A DNA stretch of 64,000 nucleotides from positions 1,116,001 through 1,180,000 of the forward strand of contig JAHGAU010000015.1 of NCBI GenBank assembly GCA_019925105.1, given 5' to 3'. How positions within the stretch are numbered: the stretch's first letter is position 1; each line of letters begins with the position of its first letter. This document shows positions 1 to 13,400 of the stretch, in pieces. A model generated the notes under the pieces. That model was not told the DNA's origin and searched no databases. It worked only from the letters and a program-made list of their open reading frames with translations. The DNA comes from Niebla homalea. Lineage: Eukaryota; Ascomycota; Lecanoromycetes; Lecanorales; Ramalinaceae. Both the position numbers and the translations under genes were made by a program.

Positions 1-3000
1 CTTCTTTAATAACGTTATATTGTTTTACGTACTTAATTTTATAAGTAAATAGGATTATAATCGGTTAACGTTTTAAGGATTAATTAATAACTATACTTCC
101 CAAGTTAAAGGTATACCCGGAAATAGACCGGTATATCTATAGATTATTAGCGTAATTTAAGTCCGTATAATTATTAAGGGGCTTTAAAGGGCCTTAAAAA
201 ATAAGCTTTAAAGAAACTATACCGTAAAGGTAATAAAAGATCTTCTTAATGGCTATTTAATGCCCTTTATTGGGGTTAAATACGTAACGTAATATTACCG
301 ATACCGTATAAACTATATTAAGCTTAATATTTATTATAATATATATAAATAAACCGATAATAAATTAATATTTAAATTAAAATTATTTTAGGGCGGTATA
401 TTCTTTATTAACCGGTTCGAAACGGATATTTACGTTTATAAAAATAACTATATTATTACCTTTAAAAAAAGGATTATTATATATATTGAATTAAGTAAGG
501 ACTTATTTAATATAGCTTTTTTAATTAAGAATTAAGGTTCGATTTTATCGATTACGGGTAATATTTATATTTAAATATTAATTATATAAACCCAGATCGG
601 ATATCTTAAACTTCTTATTTAATTAAGTCTTTAAGTTAATAATAACTTATTTATTAACTTTTATTATTAAAATATTATTAATATATACGGTAACGATAAT
701 ATTAATATCCGGGTTTAAGAATATATTATAACCTTTGTTAATATAATAGTAATTAAATTTCTTAAGGAATATAAAAAATATTAATATTAAATCCGGGGTA
801 ATTATTTAAGCTTATAAAAAACTTTATTTAATAAATAAACTTATTTTAAATTATTATTAAAGCCCGTTAATTAATAAATATAAATCTTTTTAAAGATATT
901 ATTATAAAGGAATATTATTTTAATATTTATTTATTTAATCTTTAAGTTATATATAACCGTTATAATAAAGAAAGCCTTATAGCTTATAAGTTTAATAACC
1001 GTTATAAAGGTATTAAAGAAATTCAAGTTTTCCTTTTATTAAAAGCCACGGATTACCTACCTGGCCTTATACCGGGTAATATTATCGTTTAATTTACGTT
1101 TATATTTATAGACTTACTTATTATCCAGTATATTAATACCGGGAGGTAAGTTTATTAAAATCCAGGTTTTATTCTTTTTTAAGGACTTAACTTTATCTTC
1201 TATAATAAGTTTTTACTTTATTTTACGGTATACGTCCTTTATAACTTATATATAAATCGTAAACTTAATATAATCCGTAAGGATCGTAATTATAAAATGT
1301 ATAAATATTAATTAAGAATTAATAACTTAATAATTAAAATCTTAATTATATTAATAACTTAAGGGTTATATTTTAATTACGTAAACTTAAATAAATAAAT
1401 TTAAAGATTTAATAAATTCTTTTAAAAACGGATAATAATATAAAATTAAATTATAAAAACCAGGTAAGCCTAAGTTTAAATTTATAAAAGTATATATATT
1501 CAGAGATTTTTCTATAATATTATTATTAAAAGTAAATAAAAATAATATAAATAAGTCTTTTTTATTAATGTTTTCCTTAACGATTATAAGTTTTAAAATT
1601 ATATAAAGCTTAAATTATTTATTAAATATAAATTTAACTATATTTTTAATAATAATATTATTATTTTTATCCGTAACGTTTATAATATAAAAGCCTTATA
1701 TAATAATAATAACCGGCTTATTATCTATATTTTTATTATTACCGAAACGTATCCGTTTTAATAATAATTAGAAATCTACAGTAATTATCTCCTTTTATTT
1801 TGGTATTAAGTAATAAACCGGTAAGGGGTTATCGGCCTTATATTTAGGCTAAATAGCCTTATCCTTTAGTTATTTAACGTAATTATAACGTTAAACCCGG
1901 TTATTTAATATAAGTATTTTATAAACGTAATAGCCTTTAAAGCCGATAAAGTATCCTTTAATAACCTTAATTTAAAATTTTATTTAATTTATATCCGGAA
2001 GTTTACGTTTTTGGTATATATTACGTTATTTAACTTTCTTAATAAAAAATTAATCGGGTTTTTTAAGACCTATAATTTAATTTAATACGTTATAAGTACT
2101 TATAGGTATTATATTATATATAAAAGCTATTATAATAATAAGTTTAATAATAAGAAGACGCGAAAAGTTATTATTTAATAATATTATATAAGCCCGGATA
2201 ATAAGGGATTAATTTATTTATTTAAAAATACCGTTTTATTAAGGATTATAAAGTACTATAAATTCCCAATAAATCCTTTTAATATACCGTTAATTATTAA
2301 ATTAAAAGCCGTTATATATATTATTATTATTAATATATAAATAATAAATAAAGCAATTTAAGTAATAAATTCTTTTTATATAGTTTTAAAAAGCCTTAAG
2401 AATTATTTTATATAAGGAATTTAATAATAAAATTATATAAATAACTTTGATAACGTTTTTAATAAAAATAATAATCTATTTATAATCGGTTTTTATATTA
2501 TTAATAAAATTAATTAAATCGGAATAAATAAGTTTATTTTAATAAATATTAGGCTTAATATAATTTTTATTTAACTTAAATTTTATTTATATTTCCGTAT
2601 AAATAACGTACCTATAGTCCCTTAATAAATTTAATAAATTAAGAAGGTTAATACCGGTTATTGTTTCCGGTAAAAGCTTAATGTTTTACTCCCTTATATA
2701 CCCCGTTATTTTATATTAATATTTTAAGGCTTCTTAATTTGTAAGAGTAATATTTAAGGTTATAAATATTAAATTATTAATAACTTTAATATTGACTTTA
2801 AGGAAATAAAAAGCCGTTAATAAAAGTTTTATAAAAATATTATTATAGTTAATAAATATACTTAAATCCTTTAAGTTATTATTCTACTTAAGGGGATAAC
2901 CGGCTTATTATAGCTATCCGGGGTTAATAAGATTAAAGATATTATTAAGGATAAAAAGAATATTATAAATAATTAAATTACAGACGCCTTTATTAAATTA

Positions 3001-3487
3001 ACATAAGATTTTAATAACTTTAATATAAGTAATACTCCTCCTTTTAGAAAAGTTTTTAATAATAATAAGCTCGGAAAAAAGCTCTTTACGGATAAAGATA
3101 TAATTATTATTAACGATATAATTTATATAACCGATATTAAAGATATAAATAATAAAAGCAGATATATTTATAATTAAATATGCCTGGTAATCCCGGTGAA
3201 TAACGGGCGGTAAAGCCGGTATAGCGACGGTAACGTATATAAAGGCCAGGTTTATTAAGGCCTTAGCCCCCGAAGGGGCTTTATATTCCTTATCCTTGGA
3301 TTTATCGTTACCCTTATTATTACCTTTATAATTACTATTACCGCCGTTACCGCGGCGCCGGCGTTTTTAATCGTTATTAATACCTATATTATTATTATTA
3401 TCGTTATTACGGCGTTTATTATTATTGCTATAGGTCGATTCATTATGCCCATAAGGTAAACGATAGCCTGCAACGATATAAAAACGT
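1..3487 (-). pseudogene. Ty1/copia retrotransposon body, RIP-inactivated (RT, post-integrase region, protease/gag end)
   Basis: Read on the minus strand, this stretch carries decayed copia pol. At about 1183 down to 1072 the frame shows the copia RT entry region: KKNKTWILINLPPGINILDN, then YKYKRKL and ITRYKAR, matching the familiar 'LKKNKTW.LV.LP.G...L..KWVYK.K...G...RYKARLV' block. At about 1990-1860 residues such as GYFIGFKGY resemble the segment after the integrase core ('G.FVGY....YR.'). From about 3487 down to 3170 the frame is almost open (one TAA, probably a mutated CAA) and encodes an Asn/Arg/Gly-rich linker followed by a segment that may be the protease region. Gene order gag-PR-IN-RT runs right to left, and RNase H lies outside the window. 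Stops are everywhere else. Class is well supported; the exact limits are not. Confidence 0.75.
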
Positions 3488-3492
3488 CTCTT

Positions 3493-3644
3493 TCTTGAAA
3501 TGTGAGGTGTAAGTTACTTAATTATTTCCTAAGTACAAAAGTGCGATTAAGTACTCCTGTATCCCAGCTATCCCAATCGGGTCTAGCTTCGGATCATATC
3601 TAATCTACCCGACTGCCGGGTAACTAATGTAAGTACTTTCAACA
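3493..3644 (-). mobile_element. Solo LTR (152 bp) inside copia body
   Basis: On the minus strand it begins TGTTGAAAGTACTTAC and ends near CTCACATTTCAAGA. The pentamer CTCTT flanks it on both sides (3488-3492 and 3645-3649), consistent with a 5-bp TSD, so the flanking copia gag/protease frame was probably continuous before insertion. The 3' end resembles the neighbouring LTR at 3907-4068 (shared AACTTACACCTC). An internal block (TAAGTACTCCTGTATCCCAG) resembles the solo LTR at 21531 (TAAGTATTCCTGTGGCCCAG). It retains CA/TG dinucleotides, so it is much less RIP-mutated than its surroundings, as expected for a short or late insertion. Confidence 0.65.
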
Positions 3645-3649
3645 CTCTT

Positions 3650-3906
3650 TTATAAAACCTTAATATAATAACCTTAACGGATATTAAATTACGGAAAAAT
3701 ACGGAGCGGAATAGAATTATTAAGGCGGATATCGTCCCGGAAGTATAAATTGGTAATAATAGCTATAAGGGCCAGGGTATTAAAACGTACATATTTTATT
3801 TAAGGCTTTATATTAAAGAAACCGGTTAATAATATAAATAAATACGTATTTTAAAACGTTAATATTATTATCGGCCGTTTAAAACGGCTTATATTTATCG
3901 TTATAT
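3650..3906 (-). pseudogene. Probable continuation of the copia gag region
   Basis: This RIP-mutated stretch lies between the solo LTR and the 3' LTR of the next copia element. On the minus strand its frame would join the gag/protease frame at 3487 once the solo LTR and one TSD are discounted. No diagnostic motif is present, so assignment rests on position alone. Confidence 0.35.
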
Positions 3907-4068
3907 TATTGAAGTTGAGAGGTGTAAGTTGCTTGATTATTACTATGTATAAAGTGAGACTATATGTAAGGCTATATGCCGCTATTTTACTTAGGTTTAA
4001 TACGTCCGCCTTATTTAATTTAATCCGCGTTATATAATCTTTTAAATAGCGATCTTACACCTTTAACA
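3907..4068 (-). mobile_element. 3' LTR of minus-strand copia element H
   Basis: On the minus strand it starts TGTTAAAGGTGTAAGATCGC at 4068 and ends CTCAACTTCAATA at 3907, where the terminal TA is the RIP product expected from CA. Immediately upstream in the element's sense (4069-4080, minus strand) lies TTTAAAGGGGAG, a good polypurine tract. This fixes both the orientation and the LTR start. Its 5' LTR partner was not found; the right end of the element appears to be lost at the LINE fragment near 9090. Confidence 0.7.
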
Positions 4069-6365
4069 CTCCCCTTTAAACTTCGTATATAGCCCGTAAA
4101 TCTTATTTACTGAATAGCTCCTTTATAGCCTTAACGTTATATCCTTTTATATAAGAGTTTAATCACCGTATTTACTAAGTAACTCCTTTAATTATTAAGT
4201 GGCTAGCTCCCCTGCATGGCTATTACCTATTTATCACTTATTACCCGGCTTATTATTAGGTCCGCCGTCGGTAAATATGCGGTCCTTAAATTGTTAATAT
4301 AATGGCTCCTTAAGGCTTAACGCCTATTTAAACTATATAAAGGTTTTAATAAATAAGGTCTTTATTAATCCGTTAATTACCTGCTCCGTAATATAGATAT
4401 ACTCGAGATTAACGGTATTAACCTTAAGTTATTCCCGTAATTAATATAATTAAATACTTATATACTTTATCCTTACGTATTATACCGGGTTTTTAATTAA
4501 TACGATAACCCCTTAATTATTATTATAAATCGTAATAATAAGTATATATCCAGATTTATCGGGTTATATTTACTTTAATAAGTCTTTTAATTAAATAGTT
4601 TCCTTAATAATTTACGTTTATCCCGTATATTTAACTTTATAAATAAATAACGTTATAATTAATTACTTTTTTAAAAACCAATAAATTAATATACTTTTTA
4701 CGTTAAAGAAGTAACTTAAAGTTAACCTATAAATAAAATTGGCCGTAAAATCGGAGTTTATATACTTATTAAAAGCCTTAAGTTTACCTTTATATATTAA
4801 TTAAAAGTATATAATAATCCGTAAATAACGTATAATTTACTTTATATATAATTAATATTAATAAAACGGATTTACGGAATATTAATTAATAATTATTATT
4901 ATATAAACTATATTTAATTATATATTAAATATAATATATATTAATAAACTTACGGCCGATTAATATTATTATTTAAATTCCGGCTTTACTTAATAGCCTT
5001 TAAGTAATAATTCCGGCTTAAAATTAACTTATATAAGTATATATATTAAATAAGCTTTTTATTAACCGTAATTTTATATTATCCTTTTAATATAAGCTTT
5101 TTAATTAAAACGGATCGTTTAATTTTATCGGTTTTATATAATAATAATATTTAAATAATAACTTATTAAACTTAAGTTAAATATACGGAATTCTTAATTA
5201 AGTATAATTTTTAAGTCTTAAATCCCTTATTTAAACGGATTAATTATCAAAACGTTATTTATATATATATTTATAATTATACCGGTTTTAAGGTAAAAAA
5301 ATACGTAATAATCCGTATAAATAAGTTTAAAACCTTATATAATTATAAACTCCCAGAAATAATTATATTATAATTATAATAATTATTTTAATTTATATAG
5401 GCTTTTCTTAAGCTTATAATAAAGCTTTTTATTATCTTTATTGGTTTTTTTTTATCTTTTTAATTATTTTATATATATTTCTTCTTTAATAAAATTATAA
5501 AAAACGTTATTTTAATAAAAAGAACCTTATAACTTATAAGTTTTATTACCGAGGTAAACGTTTTATTATAGTTAATATTTTTAGGTTATTTAAAATTACG
5601 TATTATTTACCGGGTTTTATAATGAATTATATTATTATTAATTTTACGTTTAAAGGTATAAATTTACCTTCCTTACAATATCGTTACGCCGGTAAGGATT
5701 TAATTCCGTATAATTAAGATTTAAATATTATTTTCTTTAAAGAAACTATATTTATTATTTTCCGTTAATTTTTAATTTTTCCGGATATATTTATTTATTA
5801 TAGCTTTTTTATGGATTTTAAATTTAATAAGTTCCGGGGTCGTTTTAAGGGATATTAAAATTAAAGGGTATAACGGTTTATCCTTATTACGGATTAATAA
5901 AGTTAAGAAAAAAAGTGGATTTAATAATATATTACGCGGTTTATCCGGAAATATAAAGCCGGGGTTATTTTTAATTAAATTCTTAATTTATTATTTTTAC
6001 CCTTAATTATAATTAATTTTTAAGTTTTTAACTATTAAGCTTAAGGGGTCCGGTAAAGTTATTCATTAAGTAAAGATTATAGCCGGACGTATAGGTTATT
6101 TAATAAAAATAAAGCCCATATTAATAATATCCGTTTTAATTAAACCGTAATTCTTAAACTTCTTTTTTAAATTAAAATTTTATTAAGGTTTTTTTACCTT
6201 TTTACCTTTTTAAGTTCTTAAATTTAATTAATAATCTCTTTACGATCCGAATTATTTAATAATATTATCCGTCTTTCCTTAATATATATATCGTATATAT
6301 TCTTTATTATAAGGTTAAACCGTTTTATTTATAAAGTAATTACCTTAAAGTATTTATTAAACTTT

Positions 6366-6536
6366 TGTTAGGATCTCAGCTGGAGCTGAGTCTCAGCCCT
6401 ACCGGAGCGGAGCGGCTCTACCTTGTTCCGCTTGCTTGGCGCGTACCTTCATATATGCAATACCTACATAGTTAGCTACCTACTGAAGAATTATATATAT
6501 TATATACATTTTACCCTTTATACTGAGCACGCCACA
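6366..6536 (+). repeat. Left LTR of element F
   Basis: A 171-bp LTR with TG...CA ends, the same length as its partner at 7786-7956. It contains a perfect 7-bp inverted repeat CTCAGCT-GG-AGCTGAG at 6375-6390. The two LTRs differ at scattered positions, mostly C/T or G/A transitions. Confidence 0.85.
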
Positions 6537-7785
6537 ATTTGGTAGCAATAGCATAAGATCGCAGCGGTCATCATGGTAAACGCATAGCCGTTACCACGAA
6601 GATCTCAGATTCAGACAACGTAGAAGACGCGAAGAGCCTAGTAAACTTGACGAGAGTCTCGTTATTAATAACTTCAAAATAACAGTATTATTATCACCTA
6701 CGTTACTATTAATATATCGAGCTAATAAATAGATAATCAATACGGTTTAATAAAGCCGAGATTAAATTCGTCCCTTTTAATAAGCTAAACGACGACATAA
6801 TAATATTTACCTTTATTAACGAATAATTTAAGTAACTCCTTAAACGGCTTATACTTAAACCGATATTAATACCCTTAAAGATACCGCCAGAAGATCTTAC
6901 CTTTAATTTTCTTATTTATAACGTCTTTAACTTTACCCGCCTTCTTATTAACGATATCGATTTATAATACGTTAATTAATACCTTTAAGGTAAAGCTTAA
7001 GAATAATACGAGTTAATACTTAATAAAATAATAAGGGCTAATATTAATATTAATATATAGCTTTGGATAAAAGAGCTTGAAAAGAGATTTGGATATATAG
7101 CAGGTAAGGCCTTTATAATATTCCAGTATAATACCCCGTATAACTTACCGTTAGATATAAATAAGTCTCCATTATCCTTACCGTAAATTCCTTAGTAAAT
7201 ACGACTATAAACGGTTTAACAATAAGTACCTAAGCTACGGCGTATACCTATAGCATTAAAATTTAAGTAGGAAAAGGTGAACTATAAATATATCGGATTA
7301 TATATTATACGTTACCTCTTAAAGCTTATCTATAAGTTCAATATTATTATATTTATAATATTTATATACTTAGTAAACAGCCTAATATAGCTCCAGTATT
7401 AAGCCCTTAACGGATCGCAATTCGTATACTTCTGGAGTAATTTACGGCTACTAGGCCCTATACCTTTTTACTTACCCGGCTATAGATTCGATTTCGGGAA
7501 TACTTCGGAGATTACGGTTTTAAGCGATTTAAAGCTTATAAATTTACGACTATAAACCGGGTATACTTACGACAATTTTCCGGCTTGCTTAAAAGTTGAT
7601 TTTCTCGGGGTTTTTTCAACTTATACTTATTACCCTGCCTTAATACTCCACTATCACTTTACCGGTTTCCTTCTGTACTTGCTCGGACCTTTAATAAAGG
7701 TATACTTACGTCCGAGATTAATACTTATAATAATTTTAATAATAAATTACTCTTAAGGCAAAAGCATTTTTTATTGGTGGTAAAT

Positions 7786-7956
7786 TGTTAGGATCTCAGC
7801 TGGAGCTGAGTCTTAGCCCTACCGGAACGGAGCGGCTCTACCTTATTCCGCTTGCTTGGCGCGCACCTTCATATATGCAATACCCATAGGGTTAGCTACC
7901 TACTGAAGAATCATACATATTACATACATTTTACCCTTTATACTGAGCACGCCACA
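7786..7956 (+). repeat. Right LTR of element F
   Basis: A 171-bp partner of the LTR at 6366, preceded by GGTGGTAAAT, a plausible short polypurine tract. Together with the opposite LTR it defines the element ends. Confidence 0.85.
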
Positions 7957-9089
7957 TCTTTTTATTAAAACTTATTAAGATATATGGTTTTAACTTATTA
8001 TTAAGCTTAACTTAATAACTTATAATTTTTACGTATATAATTAACCTTAAAGTTTATATATAGGATATATCCGGTTTTTTATTATATTAAACTTAATATA
8101 ATATTACTTTTTTAAGCCGTATATATAATATCTATATAATTATATAATTTACCGTTTAAATTAATTCCGGTTAAAAGCTTTTAAATATATCCTTTATTAC
8201 CTATATAACTTTAATTTTCTTATTAATCTCCCGATTAATTTTCTTATTAATTAAATTTTGTTTAAGGTCCTTACGTATTATTACCTTAAAGATAATTTTA
8301 TATTTTTTTAAATAATTTAAGAAAACTTTAAATATATACTTATCTTTACCGTCGGTCCGAAGGCGTTTAATTTTTTAATCCGGGGTTATTTATATTTAGC
8401 TTTAAACTTTTTAAATTATTAAATTATATCCGATTTATATATTAACGGGTAAACCTTTAATATTATAGTTTTATTATTATAAAAGGTTATATAATACGTT
8501 ATTTTATTATACCTTTAAAGATTAATTATTTTTAAAAGGTCTATATAAATAAGCTTTAATAGACTTTCTATAGGTTTAAAGTATCCTTTATATAATTAAA
8601 AATATAATTATCCGGTAATATAATATATATAGTAAACGTCTTTAATTTTATTATTATTATAACGTTTATATTTAAGATCTATCTTAATTAATACGTTTAT
8701 TAATTAAAATAATTTCTAAACTTTAAGGTAACTTATACGTATATATTAAATAAATATAACCGAAAATACGTTAAACGTTATTATAATAAGGGTAAATTCT
8801 TATAAATTAAGTATAAATAAGCCGTTTTATTTATTATAAGTAAGCTTTTTTTAACTATATATTACCGTCTGGACCGTCCCTATTATATTAAGTTAAATCT
8901 TATAATTTAAAAGTTATATCTTAAATATAAGATTAATTAAGTTCGCCGGGGAATATACCGTATCCGTAAATTTCATTTTAACGGGCTTATTATTTACCCT
9001 ATATATTATATAAGCAATATTTATACCCCTTATATAATTTATTTTTATTAGCCCGGGCCTTAAAAACGAGGATTAATAAGGTTTTAGTT

Positions 9090-9882
9090 CCCTTTAAAAG
9101 AATTTTTATAATTATTAAATAAGCTTTTTCTTATATTTAAGGGTTTTTTTATAATTTTTTTTTATATAATCCTTTTAATTTAACTTCCCGTTAACTTAAA
9201 AGTTAAAAACCTTAATATTAACTTCCCGTTTTAGTATGATTTTATCTAAGTTTATTATAATTATTATATTATATAACTTTAAGCTTTTAATTATATAATT
9301 AAATTTATATTTATACGGCGTAACTTAAGTATTTTATGTGTTTATTTATTATAAATAAACTTTATAAGTGTATTTTAGCTTTGAATAATTTATATAAGTA
9401 AAATATTATAAATTAAAAGGTAAACTTTATTAATAAAACCTTTTATTTAAACCTTTTACTTCAACTTTATTAACTTTTTAATTAATAAATTATTAAAGAA
9501 AGGGAATAAAACCGTAAAAATACATAATTTTTAAGGTATTTTAGTTATTATTAGCTTTTTAAGTTTATCTTCTAATTTAAATTAAGTAATATTACTTAAT
9601 TACTTAAAAAGCTTTCCGTTTAATTTATAAAAAAGGGTAATATCCCTTTATTCCATAAGTTATAAAGTAATCTTTAATGATTTACTTTATTAAAGATTCC
9701 GGTAACGTTCAAGGAAAAGAAAGTTATTATATACCTTTTCCAATAACCTTATACGGTATATATACCGTTAATTAAACCTTTTAAAACCGTTTTTATTAAT
9801 TTTCTTCTTTATATTTATTTATTAATTAAGGAGGAGCCCTTATTTTTCCGCGTAATTATTAAGGATCTTTATAATTACCGTT
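9090..9882 (-). pseudogene. Tad1-type LINE fragment (ORF2 part), internally deleted
   Basis: The order of motifs on the minus strand matches the RT to C-terminal part of LINEs A, B and C. The blocks near 9150-9500 (TATATAATCCTTTTAATTTA, then ATTATTATATTATATAACTT) recur at about 12030-12360, 34530-34800 and 41510-41850. Compared with LINE A, roughly 130 bp are missing near 9145. The fragment has no 3' tail and no 5' tip. Its right end abuts repeat K at about 9883. It is an old truncated copy, heavily RIP-mutated. Confidence 0.65.
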
Positions 9883-10272
9883 CGGACTTAAAGTACTTCC
9901 AGGAGTTACGGGAATAATATAATAAGATAATATAAAGTAAAAGGAAACGTAAATACCTTAAAGTTATAACGTTATAACGGTAAAAATTATATACATAATT
10001 AATAGCTATATATATAATTAATATTATAGTTACTTAGCCCTTATATATTAAGCTTCTATAACATTATTAAAGTTTAAACTTTAATTAATAACTTTAAATA
10101 TTACGGGTATTATATACGCGGATAACTTAACGTTACGGAAATAATTGTTTTTATTATAACATTATAATTAATAAAGATAACTTTAGTAATAATTATAATA
10201 ATATTAAAAGGTGAAAAAGCGTAAACGTTAAATTATTAACGTTTAACGCATTATTAAATAAAGCATATTAGG
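9883..10272 (-). repeat. Repeat K, left copy, outer part
   Basis: This segment is the reverse complement of about 63380-63770. Shared blocks include AAAGTTTAAACTTTAATTAA, the string around TACGGGTATTATATACGCGG, and CGGACTTAAAGTACTT. It is the outermost recognisable piece of the left copy of an inverted repeat. Left of 9883 the similarity stops at LINE-derived sequence, while the right copy continues to the window end. No coding motif was recognised. Confidence 0.7.
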
Positions 10273-10491
10273 TAAATAAAATTATTAAATAAAATTATTA
10301 AATAAAATTATTAAATAAAATTATTAAATAAAATTATTAAATAAAATTATTAAATAAAATTATTAAATAAAATTATTAAATAAAATTATTAAATAAAATT
10401 ATTAAATAAAATTATTAAATAAAATTATTAAATAAAATTATTAAATAAAATTATTAAATAAAATTATTAAATAAAATTATTAAATAAAATT
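10273..10491 (+). repeat. 13-bp minisatellite, left block
   Basis: About 17 near-perfect tandem copies of ATTAAATAAAATT. The array is interrupted by LINE A, whose (TTGA)n tail starts right at its end, and resumes at 16081 on the other side. The corresponding place in the inverted copy (about 63370-63410) holds only about one or two diverged units, so the array expanded in this copy. Confidence 0.95.
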
Positions 10492-13400
10492 GATTGATTG
10501 ATTGATTTATACTACGGATCTAGCTGAGCTAATTCCGGCGTTCCTTAATACTCGGCTATTTAACCTTATTAATAACCGCAAAAAACCCGATATCTATAAC
10601 GTTAAAAATAAAAACCGGTGTTTACCCAGCCTTTACTTACATTTTAAGGGTTAAGAATATCTACGGCCATTTAAAAAATAGGAATTTATTTATATACTTT
10701 TTCTAAGAAAACTTATAATATTATGATTAAATCTACTTAAGGGTTACCTTTAAACCTATTATTCTTCCGTTATTTTACGGGTTTATTTAATATTAAAATT
10801 TCAGAATTCTGATTATATTATTAAATATTCTTACCGATATATATATTATTATTATTTTATTTATATAACTTTATTAACCGATATAATATTGCTTTTTATA
10901 TCGTCCTGGTATTTATAGCCTTTTTAACCCTTTATTAAGTATAATTTTCCTACCGCTGCTTTTTACCCTTAAGTCGGCGGCGAGGTTTCTTAGTTAAATT
11001 TTTAATTACTTTTTTTATTTCCTTAATTAAGCCGAATTATAATAATAAGCCCGTAATTATTATAAATTTAACGGCCGCCTTAATACCCTTTTTATTAATA
11101 AGTATTTAACGATAATTATTAATCTTTACCTTTTTAATTAATCCCGATTTAAGCTTCTTAAATAGTAAATAAGAGATTAATACGTATATAGCATTTTGCT
11201 TTCGTTATTTATATTCGTAATTAATGTTAATCCGGTTACCGGCGTATACGATAAAAAGGAAATAAATTAAGCCGTTCTTATTTATTTAAAGTTGGATTAT
11301 TAACGCGTTATCGCCTTTTCTTATAATCCTATAACGCCGGAGATACTTATTAATAACCTCGTTACTATCCAGCGCCGGGTACCGTTACCCTTAAAGGATT
11401 GATTCTTTATATTTACGTTAATATTCTATTTACCTTTTTATGGTTTATAGGGTAATCGCCGTTAACTTCGCCTTTATAATTTTCTTTTTTTCCGCCGTTT
11501 TTATTTTAAATAAAAATTTATATACTTTTACGTTAACTTTTTAAACGTAAATTAAATCAACCTTTTTTTTAATTTACTTTAATTTAACTTCCGTAAAAAA
11601 GGTAAGTATTACTTTTTTACGCTTTCTTATTTAAGGTTTCTTATAGTTTTAATAAATACGTTTATTTCCTATTAACGTAATTAAGTTTATACCTTTTTTA
11701 AGTTTCGCTTAAGCGATTATTTAATTTAAGGCCAGCTTTATTAATAATATAAAGACCTTGGATTCCAATATCGGGATAGGAGTCGCTTTATATACTTTAT
11801 TTATTACTTTTAAGTATCAGTTTTAAACCTTTTATAATTATTAAACGGGCTTTTTCCTATATTTAAGCGTATTTTTAAGTACGTATTAAATAGTTATTAT
11901 GTATGTTATCGCAGGCTTTATAACCACCTAGTAAACGGTTTTAACCTTTTATAAAGTAGCTTCCCACGTTAATATTATAAGGTAAATAAGGCCTTTCTTT
12001 TATAAAATTATTTGCTTTTAAACCTTTTTTATATAAACCTTTTAATTTAATTTTTTATCGATTTATAAGTTAAGTATTTTAATATTAACTTCCGGTTTTA
12101 CTATTATATTACTTAAGTTCATTATAATTATTATATTATATAACTTCGGATTCCTTATTATATAAATAAGTTTATACTTATACGGGGCGAATTAGGCCTT
12201 ATATATCTTTATTTATTATAAGTAGATTTTATAAGCTTATTTTAATTTTAAATAATTTATATAAATAAACGTATTATAAGTTAAAAGGTAAATATCGTTA
12301 ATAAAGCCCTTTACTTAAACCTTTTATTTTAATTTTACCAAGTCTTTAATAAATGGGCCGTTAAAGAACAGGAATAAGATTAAAAAGATAAATAACCCTT
12401 AAGGAATCCTTATTATCGTAAACTTTATTATATTTATTTTTTATCTTAAGTTAATTAACGTTACTTAATTACTTAAGAAACTTTCTATTTAATTTATAAA
12501 GAAAAATAAAATCTTTTTTTCCGTAAATTATATAATAACCTTTAATAATTTACTTTATTAAACGCCCTTATAATATTTAAAGAAAGAAAATTTATAATGT
12601 ATTTTTTCTTATAATTTTATACCGTATATATATTATCGATTAAGCTTTTAAGAGCCGTTTCCGTTAACCGTCCTTTTTTTACCCTTATTTATTAATTAAA
12701 AAGTAATTTATACCCTTTTATATAATTACTTAAGATCTTTATGATTATTATCTTTAAAGCTTTTTTTAACGTATAAAAAAGTATTATAGGTTTATATAAC
12801 TTTACCTTTAAATAATTTAACTTAACCGGCTTCTTAAGGATAATCGTTTTAATTTCCTTAAATTTACGGGGGTAATATCTTATATTAAAATAAACTTAAA
12901 ATAAATAAATAAAGATTTCTTTAAATAATAACGTTATTATAAATAAAAACCTATTTAATATATCGTTAAGTCCGGAAACCTTATTTTTCTTTAATTTATT
13001 AATTATTTTAATTATTATTTCCTAAGTTATTATTTTACTTATTATTATTAATTTAAAATATACCGTACCGTCGATATTTATTAGGTTAACTTCCGGTAAC
13101 GGGGGAAAGAATACCTTTTTAAAAGCCTTAATTTTACTATTAAAGGTATTTATTATTATATTATCTGGTCTTTTTAAGGGTAGAAATTTAAGGATAAGTT
13201 TAAGTTTTTTACTTTATTCTTTACCGTATTTTATTAGCTTTTAAATATTATAAAAAGAAACCGCCAAGTTATATATTATAACCCGGAAGTATATTTATTT
13301 AACCTTCCGGATAATTCTTTCCTTTTTTTCTTAAGCTTTTTTTAATTATTAAAGCGTTTCCCGGTTTTTATATTTAATAATTTATTTTATAAGCGCTTTT

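Larger units (their letters stand above)
6366..7956 (+). mobile_element. Gag-only non-autonomous LTR element F (1.59 kb)
   Basis: Two 171-bp LTRs (6366-6536 and 7786-7956) begin TGTTAGGATCTCAG and end GAGCACGCCACA. CTTT flanks both sides (ACTTT left, TCTTT right), giving an imperfect TSD. The internal part is only 1.25 kb. A primer-binding site TGGTAGCAATAGC starts at 6540, three bases after the left LTR; its first seven bases are complementary to a tRNA ending GCUACCA, as initiator tRNA-Met does. A short open stretch follows (6568-6680). At about 7050-7140 the plus strand reads LWIKELEKRFGYIAGKAF, resembling the 'W...LE.RF......A' core of fungal retrotransposon gag proteins. No RT, integrase or protease is visible, and there is no room for them. 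The LTRs keep their CA/TG while the interior is RIP-mutated. Confidence 0.8.
4069..9085 (-). pseudogene. Ty1/copia element H, pol remnant, interrupted by the 6366-7956 insertion
   Basis: The minus strand carries decayed copia pol on both sides of a nested LTR element. Just right of the LTR and polypurine tract, about 4420-4290 encodes VNLEYIYITEQVINGLIKTL, the copia RNase H tail ('..L.YIPTEEQ.ADGLTK.L'). At about 8375-7990 the integrase core is legible: KRLRTDGKDKY followed by VFLNYL, then INREINKKIKV, then a KPDISYI-like block, matching 'LRTDGGGEY...F..YL...GI' and 'AER.NR...ER.RVML'. Gag should lie at about 8400-9085. The element is full of stops and the 5' LTR is missing. The right edge near 9085 is set by the start of LINE-like sequence and is approximate. 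Confidence 0.75.

Noticed and set aside
3902..4073. Complete copia element bounded by the LTRs at 3493 and 3907
   Set aside because: The two LTRs differ in length and sequence, and only 262 bp lie between them. The polypurine tract shows that 3907-4068 is the 3' LTR of the element to its right.
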